DNA of 64,000 bases, taken from CAYVKM01 sp964452045. GTDB lineage: Bacteria > Calditrichota > Calditrichia > RBG-13-44-9. Where the stretch lies: positions 1-64,000 of the forward strand of contig CAYVKM010000011.1 of the NCBI GenBank assembly GCA_964452045.1. The letters are read 5' to 3'. The notes under the pieces are model-generated. The model made no database searches. It was not told the DNA's origin and saw only the letters and a list, made by a program, of their open reading frames with translations. Every line of letters begins with the position of its first letter. Position 1 is the first letter of the stretch. Both the position numbers and the translations under genes were made by a program. This document shows, in pieces, positions 16,707 through 26,001 of this stretch.

Positions 16707-17774
16707 CTACTTAAAGATATCCGAATTCACAATTTTTTCGGCGACTTCCAGAAATGCTTTTGCCGAGGGACTTTCCGGATCTTTATTGACAATGGGCACG
16801 CCACTGTCCCCGGATTCGGTAACACCCGGTTCAATCGGAATCTGACCTAATAGGGGTATTCCCAATTGTTTCGCTGAACGGAGTCCTCCGCCTTCACCAA
16901 AAATATATGACTTCTCGCCGCAATGCGGGCAGACAAAATAACTCATATTCTCCACAATCCCTAAAACCGGGGTATTTACCTTTTGAAACATCTTTAAACC
17001 ACGCCTTGCATCCACCAGGGCAACTTCCTGAGGCGTGGTGACAATAATCGCTCCGGTAAGTGGAGTCTTCTGAACCAGGGTTAACTGGGCATCACCGGTT
17101 CCTGGTGGCAAGTCGATGACCAGGGCATCCAGTTCATCCCATTGAACATCATGAAGAAATTGCTCCACAGCTTTCATTACCAGGGGACCACGCCAGATGA
17201 GCGGTGCATCACTCTCCACTAAAAACCCCATGGACATCATTTTAATCCCAAATTTATCAATCGGAATAATTTTCTGCTCGGGGGTAACCATCGGGCGTTC
17301 ATCAACTCCCATCATGATATGAACACTGGGACCATAAATATCGCTATCCATCAAACCAATATTATAGCCTTTCTGCGAAAGCGCAATCGCCAGATTGGTG
17401 CTCACGGTGGATTTTCCCACACCTCCCTTTCCGGAAGCCACCGCGATGATTCTTTTTATACCGGGAATGGGCGCCCGGCCGGCCCAGGGATCTCCCCCAC
17501 TGCGCGGCTCGGATTTCACTTTTTCACTTTGTTCAATTTCCCGGATAATAAGTTGTTTATTTTTTAATTTCTCCGCCAAAACCTTTTTAGTCTCTTCAAT
17601 GATTTGAGATTTGATCTCCTCATTTCTGGTGGTGAATTTCAATAATATGGTTACCTGATCATCCTCAATTTCGATGTTATGAATAACCCCAAAAGATACA
17701 ATATCCCTGGTAAAACCTGGATACTGAACTTTGGCGAGCAGCTCTTTTATCTGTTCATTTGTAATATCAGCCAT
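16707..17774 (-). CDS. mrp: Mrp/NBP35-type iron-sulfur cluster carrier ATPase
   Basis: The product has 355 aa. An N-terminal MIP18/DUF59 domain (about 1-85) precedes a deviant-Walker ParA/MinD-like domain with SGKGGVGKSTVSTNLA, DSDIYGPS and DLPPGTGDAQLT. FVCPHCGE supplies the CxxC that binds a bridging 4Fe-4S cluster in the dimer. The family carries Fe-S clusters to target enzymes in the cytoplasm. The ATG at 17774 was preferred to one five codons upstream because GGAGAG lies 7 bases before it and the upstream ATG overlaps that site. The C-terminus faces the repeat array. Confidence 0.92.
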   Translation of the reverse strand: MADITNEQIKELLAKVQYPGFTRDIVSFGVIHNIEIEDDQVTILLKFTTRNEEIKSQIIEETKKVLAEKLKNKQLIIREIEQSEKVKSEPRSGGDPWAGRAPIPGIKRIIAVASGKGGVGKSTVSTNLAIALSQKGYNIGLMDSDIYGPSVHIMMGVDERPMVTPEQKIIPIDKFGIKMMSMGFLVESDAPLIWRGPLVMKAVEQFLHDVQWDELDALVIDLPPGTGDAQLTLVQKTPLTGAIIVTTPQEVALVDARRGLKMFQKVNTPVLGIVENMSYFVCPHCGEKSYIFGEGGGLRSAKQLGIPLLGQIPIEPGVTESGDSGVPIVNKDPESPSAKAFLEVAEKIVNSDIFK

Positions 17775-17872
17775 AAATGTTCTCTCCATTCTATTCTTTT
17801 TGTCAAGTCAAGATTAAAGGTAACATGATTATCTGGAAATTTCAGCTGAAAATAAAATCTCTCCAAAGGTAT

Positions 17873-18292
17873 TTATTCAGAATCGGGGTGTAGCAATTTT
17901 TTGTGTTTTAACCACCAGGCAAAAATCAATATTCCAAAAATTACTCCGGCGACATCGGCCAAAGCATCCCACGGGCTCATGGTGCGTCCAGGTACAAAAT
18001 GCTGATGCAGCTCATCACTCATTGCATACAAAGCACCAAAGACAATTCCGAAAATAAGAAATTTGTTTTTTAATTGTTGAAATCCGGTTTGAAAAAAGAA
18101 GGCGCGACCTATTAATACCCCGAAAACCGCATAGAAGATAAAGTGATAAAATTTATCCTGAAGCTTAAACTTCAAATCCGGTCCGGATAAATCCGGAATG
18201 GAGGACAGCACAAAAATGAGAATCAACCAAAAAATTGCCGGAAGCTGATACCAGAGAAAATTCTTGATTGGGTGATTTTGATCTGTACTCAA
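17873..18292 (-). CDS. VanZ-like family membrane protein
   Basis: About 139 aa with four hydrophobic helices. VanZ features are visible: an early FVLSSIPD, DKFYHFIFYAVFGVLIG, then SDELHQHFVPGRTMSPWDALADVAGVIFG. VanZ confers low-level teicoplanin resistance in enterococci; most relatives have no known role. The TTG at 18292 is preferred: AGGAG lies 6 bases before it and TTGA overlaps the stop of the M1 peptidase gene, giving translational coupling. An ATG 11 codons upstream (18325) is the longer alternative. Confidence 0.75.
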   Translation of the reverse strand: MSTDQNHPIKNFLWYQLPAIFWLILIFVLSSIPDLSGPDLKFKLQDKFYHFIFYAVFGVLIGRAFFFQTGFQQLKNKFLIFGIVFGALYAMSDELHQHFVPGRTMSPWDALADVAGVIFGILIFAWWLKHKKLLHPDSE

Positions 18293-21234
18293 TAAAAACT
18301 CCTGATATCCATTCGCAGAACCCATCTGAAATCAAAATTATTTTTGTCAATTTTGTCATTGACCCATAAGGGAAAATCGAGATGAAGCACCTCAATATCC
18401 ATAAAATAGAACAGAAAGGGTAACCGGGACAGGGACAGGGTAACTCCGGCTTCACTGAGAAAAGTATTAAAGTCATCCCATTTATCGCTCCAGGAGCTGG
18501 TGCTGGTATAGACTGATAAATTTAAATCAGAAAGATATGGGAAATAAAAGGTGGTCAGATTCAGCGGATTTCCCAGGGTGATGGTAAGCTGTCCGGCAAT
18601 ATAATGTTCTCCGTAATTATACCAATCATTAGCCAGGGATCGTAAATTTCCCCCGCCTGGTTGAAACAGGTGGCCCTTTCGCCACCACTCCGGCGGCAGG
18701 GTTCCTCTTGCCCGTAAGTAGGGATTATTGAAAAACGCATAGCTTTTATCCCCACCTGGCCGGTGTAATTTTTGAACAGGTACATTGCCGTACTGACTGC
18801 CAATTCCAATGTTTAAGGTGATTTTTTGTGAAATAATAGCCGGCAATCGCCAGGTGCCGGTCAAATCCCAGGACTGATAATCAAAGTCACTGCCGAAGGC
18901 AGATAGTTCGGCTGTGCTTTTCAACTCATAGCCCAGGGAAAGATATCCCCGTTGCCATTTTGAATATTGAAGCACTAAATTCAGAAAACTCAAATTTCCC
19001 CTCGTGACAGGATAAGGAAAATAATCTGTGTCATAAACGCGGCGAAATTGCCAGCCGGATAACGCAATGAAGTTGCCGGTTTTTGTATCTGGATTATACT
19101 GAAGCCAGCCACCCCCGCCAAGTCGACCGGACGAATTATATACGTTGTATACTACATGAACATCCTCTTTCAGAAAATAAAGCGGGGTCTCGAACCAGAA
19201 ATCTGCCTCAGGAAGAAATGATTGTGTTCCCATAAGAAGCGTAAGCCGGTGCTGATAGTCAGGATAGATAAAATTACCCCGGGTGCGGATTCCTAACTGT
19301 AAACCGTCAATCTGATTATAAAACAGGTGGGGGAAAACCGTAGTAGTATAACCATCAGTATTGGGGAACAGATACTGACGATGCATAAAATAAAAATGTA
19401 TTTTCGGGAAAGATCTTGAACTATTATTGAATGGATTTATATCCAGTAACCGGTGCGTCGGATCAATCTCAACATAGCGAACTTTATTCGGAAGATTTAA
19501 ACGGACTGTTTTTCTCTTGCGGTCAAAACTCCAGGGTGTGATCAGAGTATCTGCCACATTCTGGAAATTCTGACCATCACCAAGTGGTATCCGGTAATCC
19601 AGGAACAATCCATTTTTAAGATGAACCCGAAAATCCAGGGGCATGGCAATCGGCAAATTCCTTCGGAAATTGATATCCGTCTGATACTTATTAATGTCAT
19701 TATTCTGAATAAATTTATGACTGAAGCCACCGACTGAATAATCACAAGCCCAGGTGGTATTCAGCCATTCATCTAAGAACCAGTCCAACTGCAGACTACT
19801 TACCTGTTCAAAAGAGGCAAACAAATTTTCCGGATAGGGATGCCTGAATTTCCAGGTATCATAATAAAACCGGATGCCTTTCCAGAAAAAGGAGTCTCCT
19901 AATACGAGTCGTAATTGAGAAATTACCAGACTCATTTTTTGGTAATAGGGGATAAACGGATCGTTTTGAAACCAATCAAAATGGGTATTGATGGGTTCGC
20001 TTTTACCACTGCGGCAATAACGGTAATACATCAAGTAATCCCGCCGCCAAAAATCTTCCTGATAACCCAGCCAGTTTCCCCAAATACCAGTCGGTGAATG
20101 CACATATTCCTGACTCGAACCATATACTTCATCCATTCCCAGGTTTTCAAAATAAGTTGCAAATCCTTCATCCATCCAACCATATCGGGTCTGGTTATTG
20201 GCCAGCAAACCATAGAACCATTGATGAGCCATTTCATGGATAATGGTTGCGCTTAAATCCCACGGATCATAGATATTATCGTTGATAATTACCAGATTGG
20301 GATACTCGATACCACCGGCAGTGATATATCCATCCACAATACTCAGAGTTGGATAGGGATATTTTCCAATCACTTCTTCGAAATAGAGAAAAGCTTTTTT
20401 GGCTTTCTCAAGTTGAGGTTCCCAATCGGACATTCTGAATTTTAAAACGTAAAATTGAAGTGTAACATCATTTATTTGTTCTTTTTTCAAGACAAAATCC
20501 GGGTCTGCAGACCAGGCAAAATCATGAACCCGAGGGGCCAGGTACCGGTAGGTAACCGTGCTATCTTCTGACCAGGGCAGATAATTGAGGGACCGATTCG
20601 ATTCAGACACTGAGTCCGGTAGAACCTCAGGATTTTGCAGCGTGCCCGTGGCAGCCACCACAAATCCTTCCGGCACCGTGATATCCACCTGGAAATTACC
20701 CCATTCCTGATAAAACTCTCCGTTAATATGCTGATCCGCATGCCAGCCATACTGGTCGTAAACGGCTGGCACGGGATACCAGTTGCCCACATCATAATGA
20801 TCCCCATAGTAGCCCAGGCGATCCTCGGCCCGGGGCAGAACTGTATTGAATCTGATCTTAAAACTCTGGGAATCACTGGGGAAGATCATTTTATTCAGCT
20901 TCACTTTTAAAACAGTCTCATCCACCGAAAAATCCAAATCTTCATTCCCCGAATCTTTGAAACTCACCAGCTCAATATATCCTCCATTTTTCGTCCGGCC
21001 GTGGTCATAGGAAAGATCTTCTCTGAACCGATTCATATACAGATGAAAATAGAGAAATGCGAGGGTATCGGGTGAGTTGTTTTTATAGACAATTTCTTCA
21101 TAACCTTCCAGCCGATGTAATGACGTGATCAATTTTACCTGGATATTATATTCCACTTCCTGTTGGAAATAGGCAAAGGAGATTTGAAAAAGTGCGAGAA
21201 AAAGTAGAGCGGATTTTAGAAAAATTTTTATCAC
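18289..21234 (-). CDS. M1-family metallopeptidase fused to a C-terminal outer-membrane beta-barrel-like domain
   Basis: The product has 981 aa with a signal peptide (about 1-21). An aminopeptidase N-like domain covers about 25-480: GGIEYPNLVIIND (about 307-319), zinc motif HEMAH (H333, E334, H337) and third ligand E356 in WMDEGFATYFE. After a beta-rich linker, about 615-981 is made of alternating polar/hydrophobic strands (RGYLSLGYELKS, ITLNIGIGSQYG, YIAGQLTITLGN) and ends FRWVLRMDIRSFY, a typical outer-membrane beta-signal with a terminal aromatic residue. This suggests a peptidase anchored in or displayed on the outer membrane. It is translationally coupled to the VanZ-like gene downstream. 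The barrel call is mine from strand pattern and needs structure prediction. Confidence 0.82.
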   Translation of the reverse strand: MIKIFLKSALLFLALFQISFAYFQQEVEYNIQVKLITSLHRLEGYEEIVYKNNSPDTLAFLYFHLYMNRFREDLSYDHGRTKNGGYIELVSFKDSGNEDLDFSVDETVLKVKLNKMIFPSDSQSFKIRFNTVLPRAEDRLGYYGDHYDVGNWYPVPAVYDQYGWHADQHINGEFYQEWGNFQVDITVPEGFVVAATGTLQNPEVLPDSVSESNRSLNYLPWSEDSTVTYRYLAPRVHDFAWSADPDFVLKKEQINDVTLQFYVLKFRMSDWEPQLEKAKKAFLYFEEVIGKYPYPTLSIVDGYITAGGIEYPNLVIINDNIYDPWDLSATIIHEMAHQWFYGLLANNQTRYGWMDEGFATYFENLGMDEVYGSSQEYVHSPTGIWGNWLGYQEDFWRRDYLMYYRYCRSGKSEPINTHFDWFQNDPFIPYYQKMSLVISQLRLVLGDSFFWKGIRFYYDTWKFRHPYPENLFASFEQVSSLQLDWFLDEWLNTTWACDYSVGGFSHKFIQNNDINKYQTDINFRRNLPIAMPLDFRVHLKNGLFLDYRIPLGDGQNFQNVADTLITPWSFDRKRKTVRLNLPNKVRYVEIDPTHRLLDINPFNNSSRSFPKIHFYFMHRQYLFPNTDGYTTTVFPHLFYNQIDGLQLGIRTRGNFIYPDYQHRLTLLMGTQSFLPEADFWFETPLYFLKEDVHVVYNVYNSSGRLGGGGWLQYNPDTKTGNFIALSGWQFRRVYDTDYFPYPVTRGNLSFLNLVLQYSKWQRGYLSLGYELKSTAELSAFGSDFDYQSWDLTGTWRLPAIISQKITLNIGIGSQYGNVPVQKLHRPGGDKSYAFFNNPYLRARGTLPPEWWRKGHLFQPGGGNLRSLANDWYNYGEHYIAGQLTITLGNPLNLTTFYFPYLSDLNLSVYTSTSSWSDKWDDFNTFLSEAGVTLSLSRLPFLFYFMDIEVLHLDFPLWVNDKIDKNNFDFRWVLRMDIRSFY

Positions 21235-21374
21235 CGTTCAAATAGCAGGTTAAGGTTTTCCCTTGGTGAGAGGACAACTATCAGAGACTGAATTCTCTCT
21301 CCGGAAATGTAGCAAATATTCATACATGAAACGACCTGAATGTAAGAAATAGATAGCTCGGTAAGGAGGGAAGC

Positions 21375-22574
21375 CTAACGATTCCTCTCTTTTTTATTCC
21401 GCAACCCTTCGGCATGGGATATCGAATTTTTTCCAAATTTATCCTGGATCTGGTCCATTACTTTTTCAAGTTTTAACTTTTTATCCATATCCATTTCCCA
21501 CAAATTCAACTGTTTGCCGCTTTCATTTATCAGATTGGAAATCCCAACCCCGAGCAGCCGAACCGGAATTTCCGGAGGATCAAATTCATCCAGTAGAAAA
21601 AGGGAAGTCTTATAAATTTCCTCAGTCAGATTAATATAGCCTGGAAGTGAATAACTGCGGGTGTAAGTCTTAAAGTCGTGAAACCGAATTTTTAGATGGA
21701 CCGTTTTACCCTGGATACCGGATCTGCGGAGACGGCCGGCTACCTTTTCAGATAAACTAAATACGGTTTTCTTTATAAGCTCAAAATCCATTTGATCTTC
21801 ATCAAAGGTCACTTCATTACTCACAGATTTGACATCTTCTTCCGGAATCACCTCCCGTTGGTCAGTGCCCGTGGCCATGTTAATTATATGCTGACCCATT
21901 TTCCCAAATTTCTGTTTCAACAAATCTGGTGGATAAGTGCGGAGTTGATAAACCGTATGTATTCCCAACTTAGAAAGACTTGCGAAAGTCTTTTCACCAA
22001 TTCCCCACAGCTTTGTGACAGGTAAAGGATCTAAAAAATCCTGAACTGTATCTGGTTCAACAATGGTCAGGGCATCCGGTTTATGAAGATCCGAGGCAAT
22101 TTTTGCAACACTTTTGGAAGGGGCGATGCCGACCGATGCCGGCAAACCACTTATTTTCTTTATTTCGGATTTAAGTGTAACTCCCATAGCCGGCACATTT
22201 TCGTAGATATGTAATGTACCGGTCATATCCAGGAATGCTTCATCTATACTCAAAGGCTCTACCAGAGGAGAAAATTTTGAAAGTATGGTAAATACTTGTT
22301 GGGAATAATGTTGATAGAGATGACCATGTGGTGTCACATAGACACCATCGGGACAGAGTTTGTAGGCGCGGGAGATGGGCATGGCAGAGTGAACGCCATA
22401 TTTTCTGGCCTCATATGAGGCAGCAGAAACTACTCCCCTTCCTCTACCACTCTGAGGATCTGCACCGACGATAACCGGTTTTCCCAGCCACTCGGGATTT
22501 AGCAGCTGCTCAACGGAGGCGAAAAAAGCATCCATATCAACATGGAGAATTATTTTTCGCCATTTATTTTCCAT
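21375..22574 (-). CDS. dinB: DNA polymerase IV (Y-family translesion polymerase)
   Basis: About 399 aa. Y-family catalytic motifs are present: HVDMDAFFASVEQLLNPEW near the N-terminus and SIDEAFLDMTG with the paired acidic residues; the thumb HhH (KLWGIGEKTFASLSKLGI) and little-finger domain follow. It copies damaged templates without proofreading. No clear beta-clamp motif is visible in the last residues (LRNKKERNR). The ATG at 22574 overlaps the upstream stop (TGATG); a TTG one codon earlier is also possible. It is coupled to the preceding envelope-protein gene. Confidence 0.92.
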   Translation of the reverse strand: MENKWRKIILHVDMDAFFASVEQLLNPEWLGKPVIVGADPQSGRGRGVVSAASYEARKYGVHSAMPISRAYKLCPDGVYVTPHGHLYQHYSQQVFTILSKFSPLVEPLSIDEAFLDMTGTLHIYENVPAMGVTLKSEIKKISGLPASVGIAPSKSVAKIASDLHKPDALTIVEPDTVQDFLDPLPVTKLWGIGEKTFASLSKLGIHTVYQLRTYPPDLLKQKFGKMGQHIINMATGTDQREVIPEEDVKSVSNEVTFDEDQMDFELIKKTVFSLSEKVAGRLRRSGIQGKTVHLKIRFHDFKTYTRSYSLPGYINLTEEIYKTSLFLLDEFDPPEIPVRLLGVGISNLINESGKQLNLWEMDMDKKLKLEKVMDQIQDKFGKNSISHAEGLRNKKERNR

Positions 22575-23269
22575 CAACGCAAACCAAAAATTACAATGAA
22601 GAAAACTGATAATATTATGGCAAAATAAAGACTCTGTTTCTTCTTGCTGCTGGCTTCCTTATCACTTGAGGTTATACCCATGCTTAATTCACGGTAATCC
22701 CCTGCCGCCACTTCAAAAGTACCATTCATTTCAAATTGTTCTGTTTGATTAATTTCCAGATAATTGTTGATCGTAAAAGACAAATTTAACTGTCCGGCAA
22801 CCACCTTTTGTTTTTCATAATTTATGTGAAGGGAACCATTGATATTCTGAGAAGTGGATTTAAACAATTGAATTTTACCATTTTTAGAAATAAAGATTTC
22901 ATCCATACCATTAGTGAAGGTAAGAGAATCGGGAATTGAATCTCCCAAATTTATAAAAACATCAAAAAAATCCTGTTTATCCTTTTTGAAGGTACCGGCC
23001 AGCAAACGAAGGACATTCTGTTGCCCGGAGTCCAGCTGGGGATAATAATAGATTTCACGGGAGTTTTTGTTCTGAACCAGAACGGTCGAGTCATATTTAA
23101 TGCTCACCTGACGATACAGCAGAGCCCTTCGAACCTGATAAGACAGTTCGGGTTTATCATCAATTTTTATGTTCAATTTACCAAAATCACCCTCATCCGC
23201 ATAACCTGGTATCACATAAACCACGACTAAAGAAAGCATAAAAACGAATAGAATTAAAATTTTTGACAT
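22574..23269 (-). CDS. Secreted or membrane-anchored protein of unknown function
   Basis: The product has 231 aa and is not recognised. It has an N-terminal signal peptide (about 1-24, ending in GYADE), a beta-rich soluble part with repeated amphipathic strands, a short Lys/Ser-rich linker (DKEASSKKKQ) and a single C-terminal hydrophobic helix (SLYFAIILSVFFIVIFGL). The layout suggests a periplasm-facing protein anchored at its C-terminus. It overlaps dinB by a few bases, although the functions look unrelated. Confidence 0.65.
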   Translation of the reverse strand: MSKILILFVFMLSLVVVYVIPGYADEGDFGKLNIKIDDKPELSYQVRRALLYRQVSIKYDSTVLVQNKNSREIYYYPQLDSGQQNVLRLLAGTFKKDKQDFFDVFINLGDSIPDSLTFTNGMDEIFISKNGKIQLFKSTSQNINGSLHINYEKQKVVAGQLNLSFTINNYLEINQTEQFEMNGTFEVAAGDYRELSMGITSSDKEASSKKKQSLYFAIILSVFFIVIFGLR

Positions 23270-23382
23270 TTGACCCTCAAGTAAGTATTAAACTTTTACA
23301 AGCAGAGTTTGAAAAAATAATATAAGCGGATTATTTGTCCAGGGAAAATAAATTAAATTGAAAATTAAATTTTATTTGCTGA

Positions 23383-24450
23383 CTACTGATTTATCTGACG
23401 TAATCTGTTCAGCCTTTGTTCCGCTTCCGGATCTTTGGTATAGATATTGGATAAATATTTCTGCAGGTACAACATTGCTTCAAAATGATGTCCCTGATCA
23501 TCGGCAATTATACCCATAAGTTTATAACATTCCCAACATTCATCATCCGCATTTAACGCCATTTCCAGGGCCGTTTGAGCCCTTACCGTATCCTTTTTCA
23601 TCAAGGCAAATTTAGATATTTCTAACAGAATTTCACTATTGTTGGCATCCAGGTTTAATGCCGCATTCAACTGATCCGCCGCAGTGGCATACTTTTGTCT
23701 CTGCATGAAATACCTTGCCCGATAAAGATAAATGATGGGATCATCGGGATTTATTTTTAAGGCATCATTCAAATGGGAGATTCCTTTTTCCAAAGCGCCA
23801 CTCTTGATACAGGAAATCCCCAGATATTTTTGGCCTTCAAAATTTTGTGGTTTTCTTTGAACAAAATTATCCAATTGTTCTGTCGCTTTGGTATAGTCCT
23901 CCTGCTTAAAATATGCCAGACCACGGATAAGAAATGTCTCCGGGGATGAGCCCCCCTGTTTTTCATAAGACCGGACATAATCCAGTGCCAGCAAGGGTTG
24001 ATCATTCCTCAAATATGCTTGGGCAAGTAAAAGTTCAAACCGCAACGAATCCGGCAGGTCTTCGGTAAGTTCCTTCAAAACTTGCACTGCTTTTTCGTAC
24101 TGTGCAGATTGTAAATATAAGGTGCCAAGATTGCGCCAGGCCTCCGGAAAATGGGATTTATAATTCAAGGAAATTTCATAAGCTTTTATGGCCTCGGATC
24201 TTCTCCCCAGTAATTCCAGGATCCGCCCCCGAACATAATGAAACTGAGCGAATTCTTTTTTCAAGGAAATCGCAGTATCCATCTGGGCAAGCGCTCTTTG
24301 GTAATCTCCCTTCTCGAGGCTGGTTAAAGCATGTTGATAATATAAAAAAGCTGGGGTGTCTATTCCAGATTGCCCTGTTGTTGAAGGACCGGATGCACAG
24401 GATATCAAAAGTGCGAGAAGCAGGAAAGATGAAAACTTGAAAAATTTCAT
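23383..24450 (-). CDS. TPR-repeat lipoprotein
   Basis: The product has 355 aa. The signal sequence ends in the lipobox LISC (C18), so it is lipid-anchored. The remainder is about eight to nine tetratricopeptide repeats, with signature segments such as FAQFHYVRGRILELLGRRSE, FPEAWRNLGTLYLQSAQYE and DDPIIYLYRARYFMQRQKYA. TPR lipoproteins scaffold envelope complexes (PilW/PilF, BamD-like); the partner here is unknown. Its ATG overlaps the stop of the multi-VanZ gene (TAATG), so the two are coupled. Confidence 0.85.
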   Translation of the reverse strand: MKFFKFSSFLLLALLISCASGPSTTGQSGIDTPAFLYYQHALTSLEKGDYQRALAQMDTAISLKKEFAQFHYVRGRILELLGRRSEAIKAYEISLNYKSHFPEAWRNLGTLYLQSAQYEKAVQVLKELTEDLPDSLRFELLLAQAYLRNDQPLLALDYVRSYEKQGGSSPETFLIRGLAYFKQEDYTKATEQLDNFVQRKPQNFEGQKYLGISCIKSGALEKGISHLNDALKINPDDPIIYLYRARYFMQRQKYATAADQLNAALNLDANNSEILLEISKFALMKKDTVRAQTALEMALNADDECWECYKLMGIIADDQGHHFEAMLYLQKYLSNIYTKDPEAEQRLNRLRQINQ

Positions 24451-25808
24451 TATATATTCTTTTCAATCATAAATTTGTAAATGTGCCAACCAATATAACC
24501 CAGGGTAATTCCGGAGGAGGCTGCCACAAAATCCAGCAGATTAAAATGTAATCTTTCCAGGATAGTCCCAATATAGTAGTAAACCAGGGGAATTAAGAGG
24601 ATGAAGAAAATAAGCAAGGAGCGGCGCATGGGTTTTTTGTACTTTTTTAACCATATCAAAGATAGAATAAAACCGGCAGGCAGGAAAGCAAAAAGTTCTT
24701 TGGCAAGCAGGATCAGTAAATTCAAACGGTTATAGTTTCGCAGCGCTTTTGAATTGATTGTTGTCTGCGGTATCATACTCTTTAATATCGCCCAGCTTGA
24801 AACTGATAATTCTGAGAAAGCAACTCGCTGAACAATGAACAGGAAATAAACAAAACCGAGAAAATAAAAAAATCTGACATGCCGGTGAATAAAATAATCC
24901 CTGTTGAATTTAATCGGATGGATTTTTAGATGAATAAAATAATAAAGCAGAACGAGTAATATCGCCAACTGATTGATTAGTATATCAGCTATAGAATGAT
25001 TTCGAGCAGGAACAAGTAGCTGCAGTGTTTCCAATAAAACCGGGAGAATAAAAAGAGAACAGACAATTGAAATAATCTCCAATTTTCTGATTCTCTCATG
25101 AAAATAACGTTCGATCCCGGAAAAAAGAAAATAAATAAAAGTCCCGAACAACAGCATATGCGTCAGGAGCTCACCAACCGGATTCTTGACTATAAATGGA
25201 TTTTGCTTAACCAACAATATTTGTTCCTTAACCGAATACCAGGCAATTCTAAAAGTAAAGGGAGCCAGGGTGCTGAGGGCAATAAATATCAGAAACAAAC
25301 CGGCGATTATCATTTCCGGTTTACCGGCAAAGACTTTGATCAGAAATGATTTTATTTCCCGATGAAATTTAAGATAAAGGATCAAAATAAGGACCCCTCC
25401 CAGGAAAGTACCGGCAGTATTTGTGATGACATCTGTGGTGGAGGTTGTTCGATCGAAAGTAAATATCTGCAGCACTTCAACTCCAGTACTGATTAAAGCC
25501 CCGGTTAAAATAATCCGGATCCATTCTCTAATCTTCAGGTTTCGATATTCACGCAAAATAACTTTCAAGGCAAGTAAAACCCCGAGAGGTGCAAAAAAGA
25601 TAATATTGGCAACGATGTCAGGACGATCTAATCCTCTAATACCATCTTTAAAAGGAATCCATTGAATTTTGGCAAGGCGGGCAGGAATAAAAGAAGTGGA
25701 CCAGATGAAATTAAATGGAACAACTGTACTGAAGATAATGAAAAAGATATAAAGCCAAAGCAGAATATTGAGCCAGTATCTTTGCAAAAATTGATAATAT
25801 TTATCCAT
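24450..25808 (-). CDS. Polytopic membrane protein with repeated VanZ-like domains
   Basis: The product has 452 aa with about twelve hydrophobic helices. A first VanZ-like unit is clear: DIVANIIFFAPLGVLLALK, then GVEVLQIFTFDRTTSTTDVI and NTAGTFLGG (about 64-140). A second degenerate unit has NPVGELLTHMLLFGTFIYFL and ETLQLLVPARNHSIADILIN (about 205-285). A third trace has AKELFAFLPAGFILS and NLLDFVAASSGITLGYIG (about 360-440). Ordinary VanZ proteins carry one unit. A role in the cell envelope is likely, nothing more specific. It is coupled to the TPR lipoprotein gene downstream. Confidence 0.7.
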   Translation of the reverse strand: MDKYYQFLQRYWLNILLWLYIFFIIFSTVVPFNFIWSTSFIPARLAKIQWIPFKDGIRGLDRPDIVANIIFFAPLGVLLALKVILREYRNLKIREWIRIILTGALISTGVEVLQIFTFDRTTSTTDVITNTAGTFLGGVLILILYLKFHREIKSFLIKVFAGKPEMIIAGLFLIFIALSTLAPFTFRIAWYSVKEQILLVKQNPFIVKNPVGELLTHMLLFGTFIYFLFSGIERYFHERIRKLEIISIVCSLFILPVLLETLQLLVPARNHSIADILINQLAILLVLLYYFIHLKIHPIKFNRDYFIHRHVRFFYFLGFVYFLFIVQRVAFSELSVSSWAILKSMIPQTTINSKALRNYNRLNLLILLAKELFAFLPAGFILSLIWLKKYKKPMRRSLLIFFILLIPLVYYYIGTILERLHFNLLDFVAASSGITLGYIGWHIYKFMIEKNI

Positions 25809-25849
25809 ACCTAAAAAAAAGTAACGTAGCGATTAAATTCTAATAATCT

Positions 25850-25879
25850 TTTATAAGTTTAAATTAAAAAATTTCCCAA
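25850..25879 (-). promoter_or_regulatory. Candidate promoter of the multi-VanZ / TPR lipoprotein genes
   Basis: On the minus strand TTGGGA (25874-25879), an 18-bp spacer and TATAAA (25850-25855) lie about 40 bp upstream of the ATG at 25808. The -10 box is good and the -35 box partial. Confidence 0.35.
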
Positions 25880-26001
25880 TGATTAAAAAATATAGTTTGG
25901 CACGAATTAACCATTACCCGACGTACAATTCAAGATTATTCTAATTCATTATCATGCCTATTGATAAACGATATCGAAAAATTTAATCCATTAATCAATA
26001 A

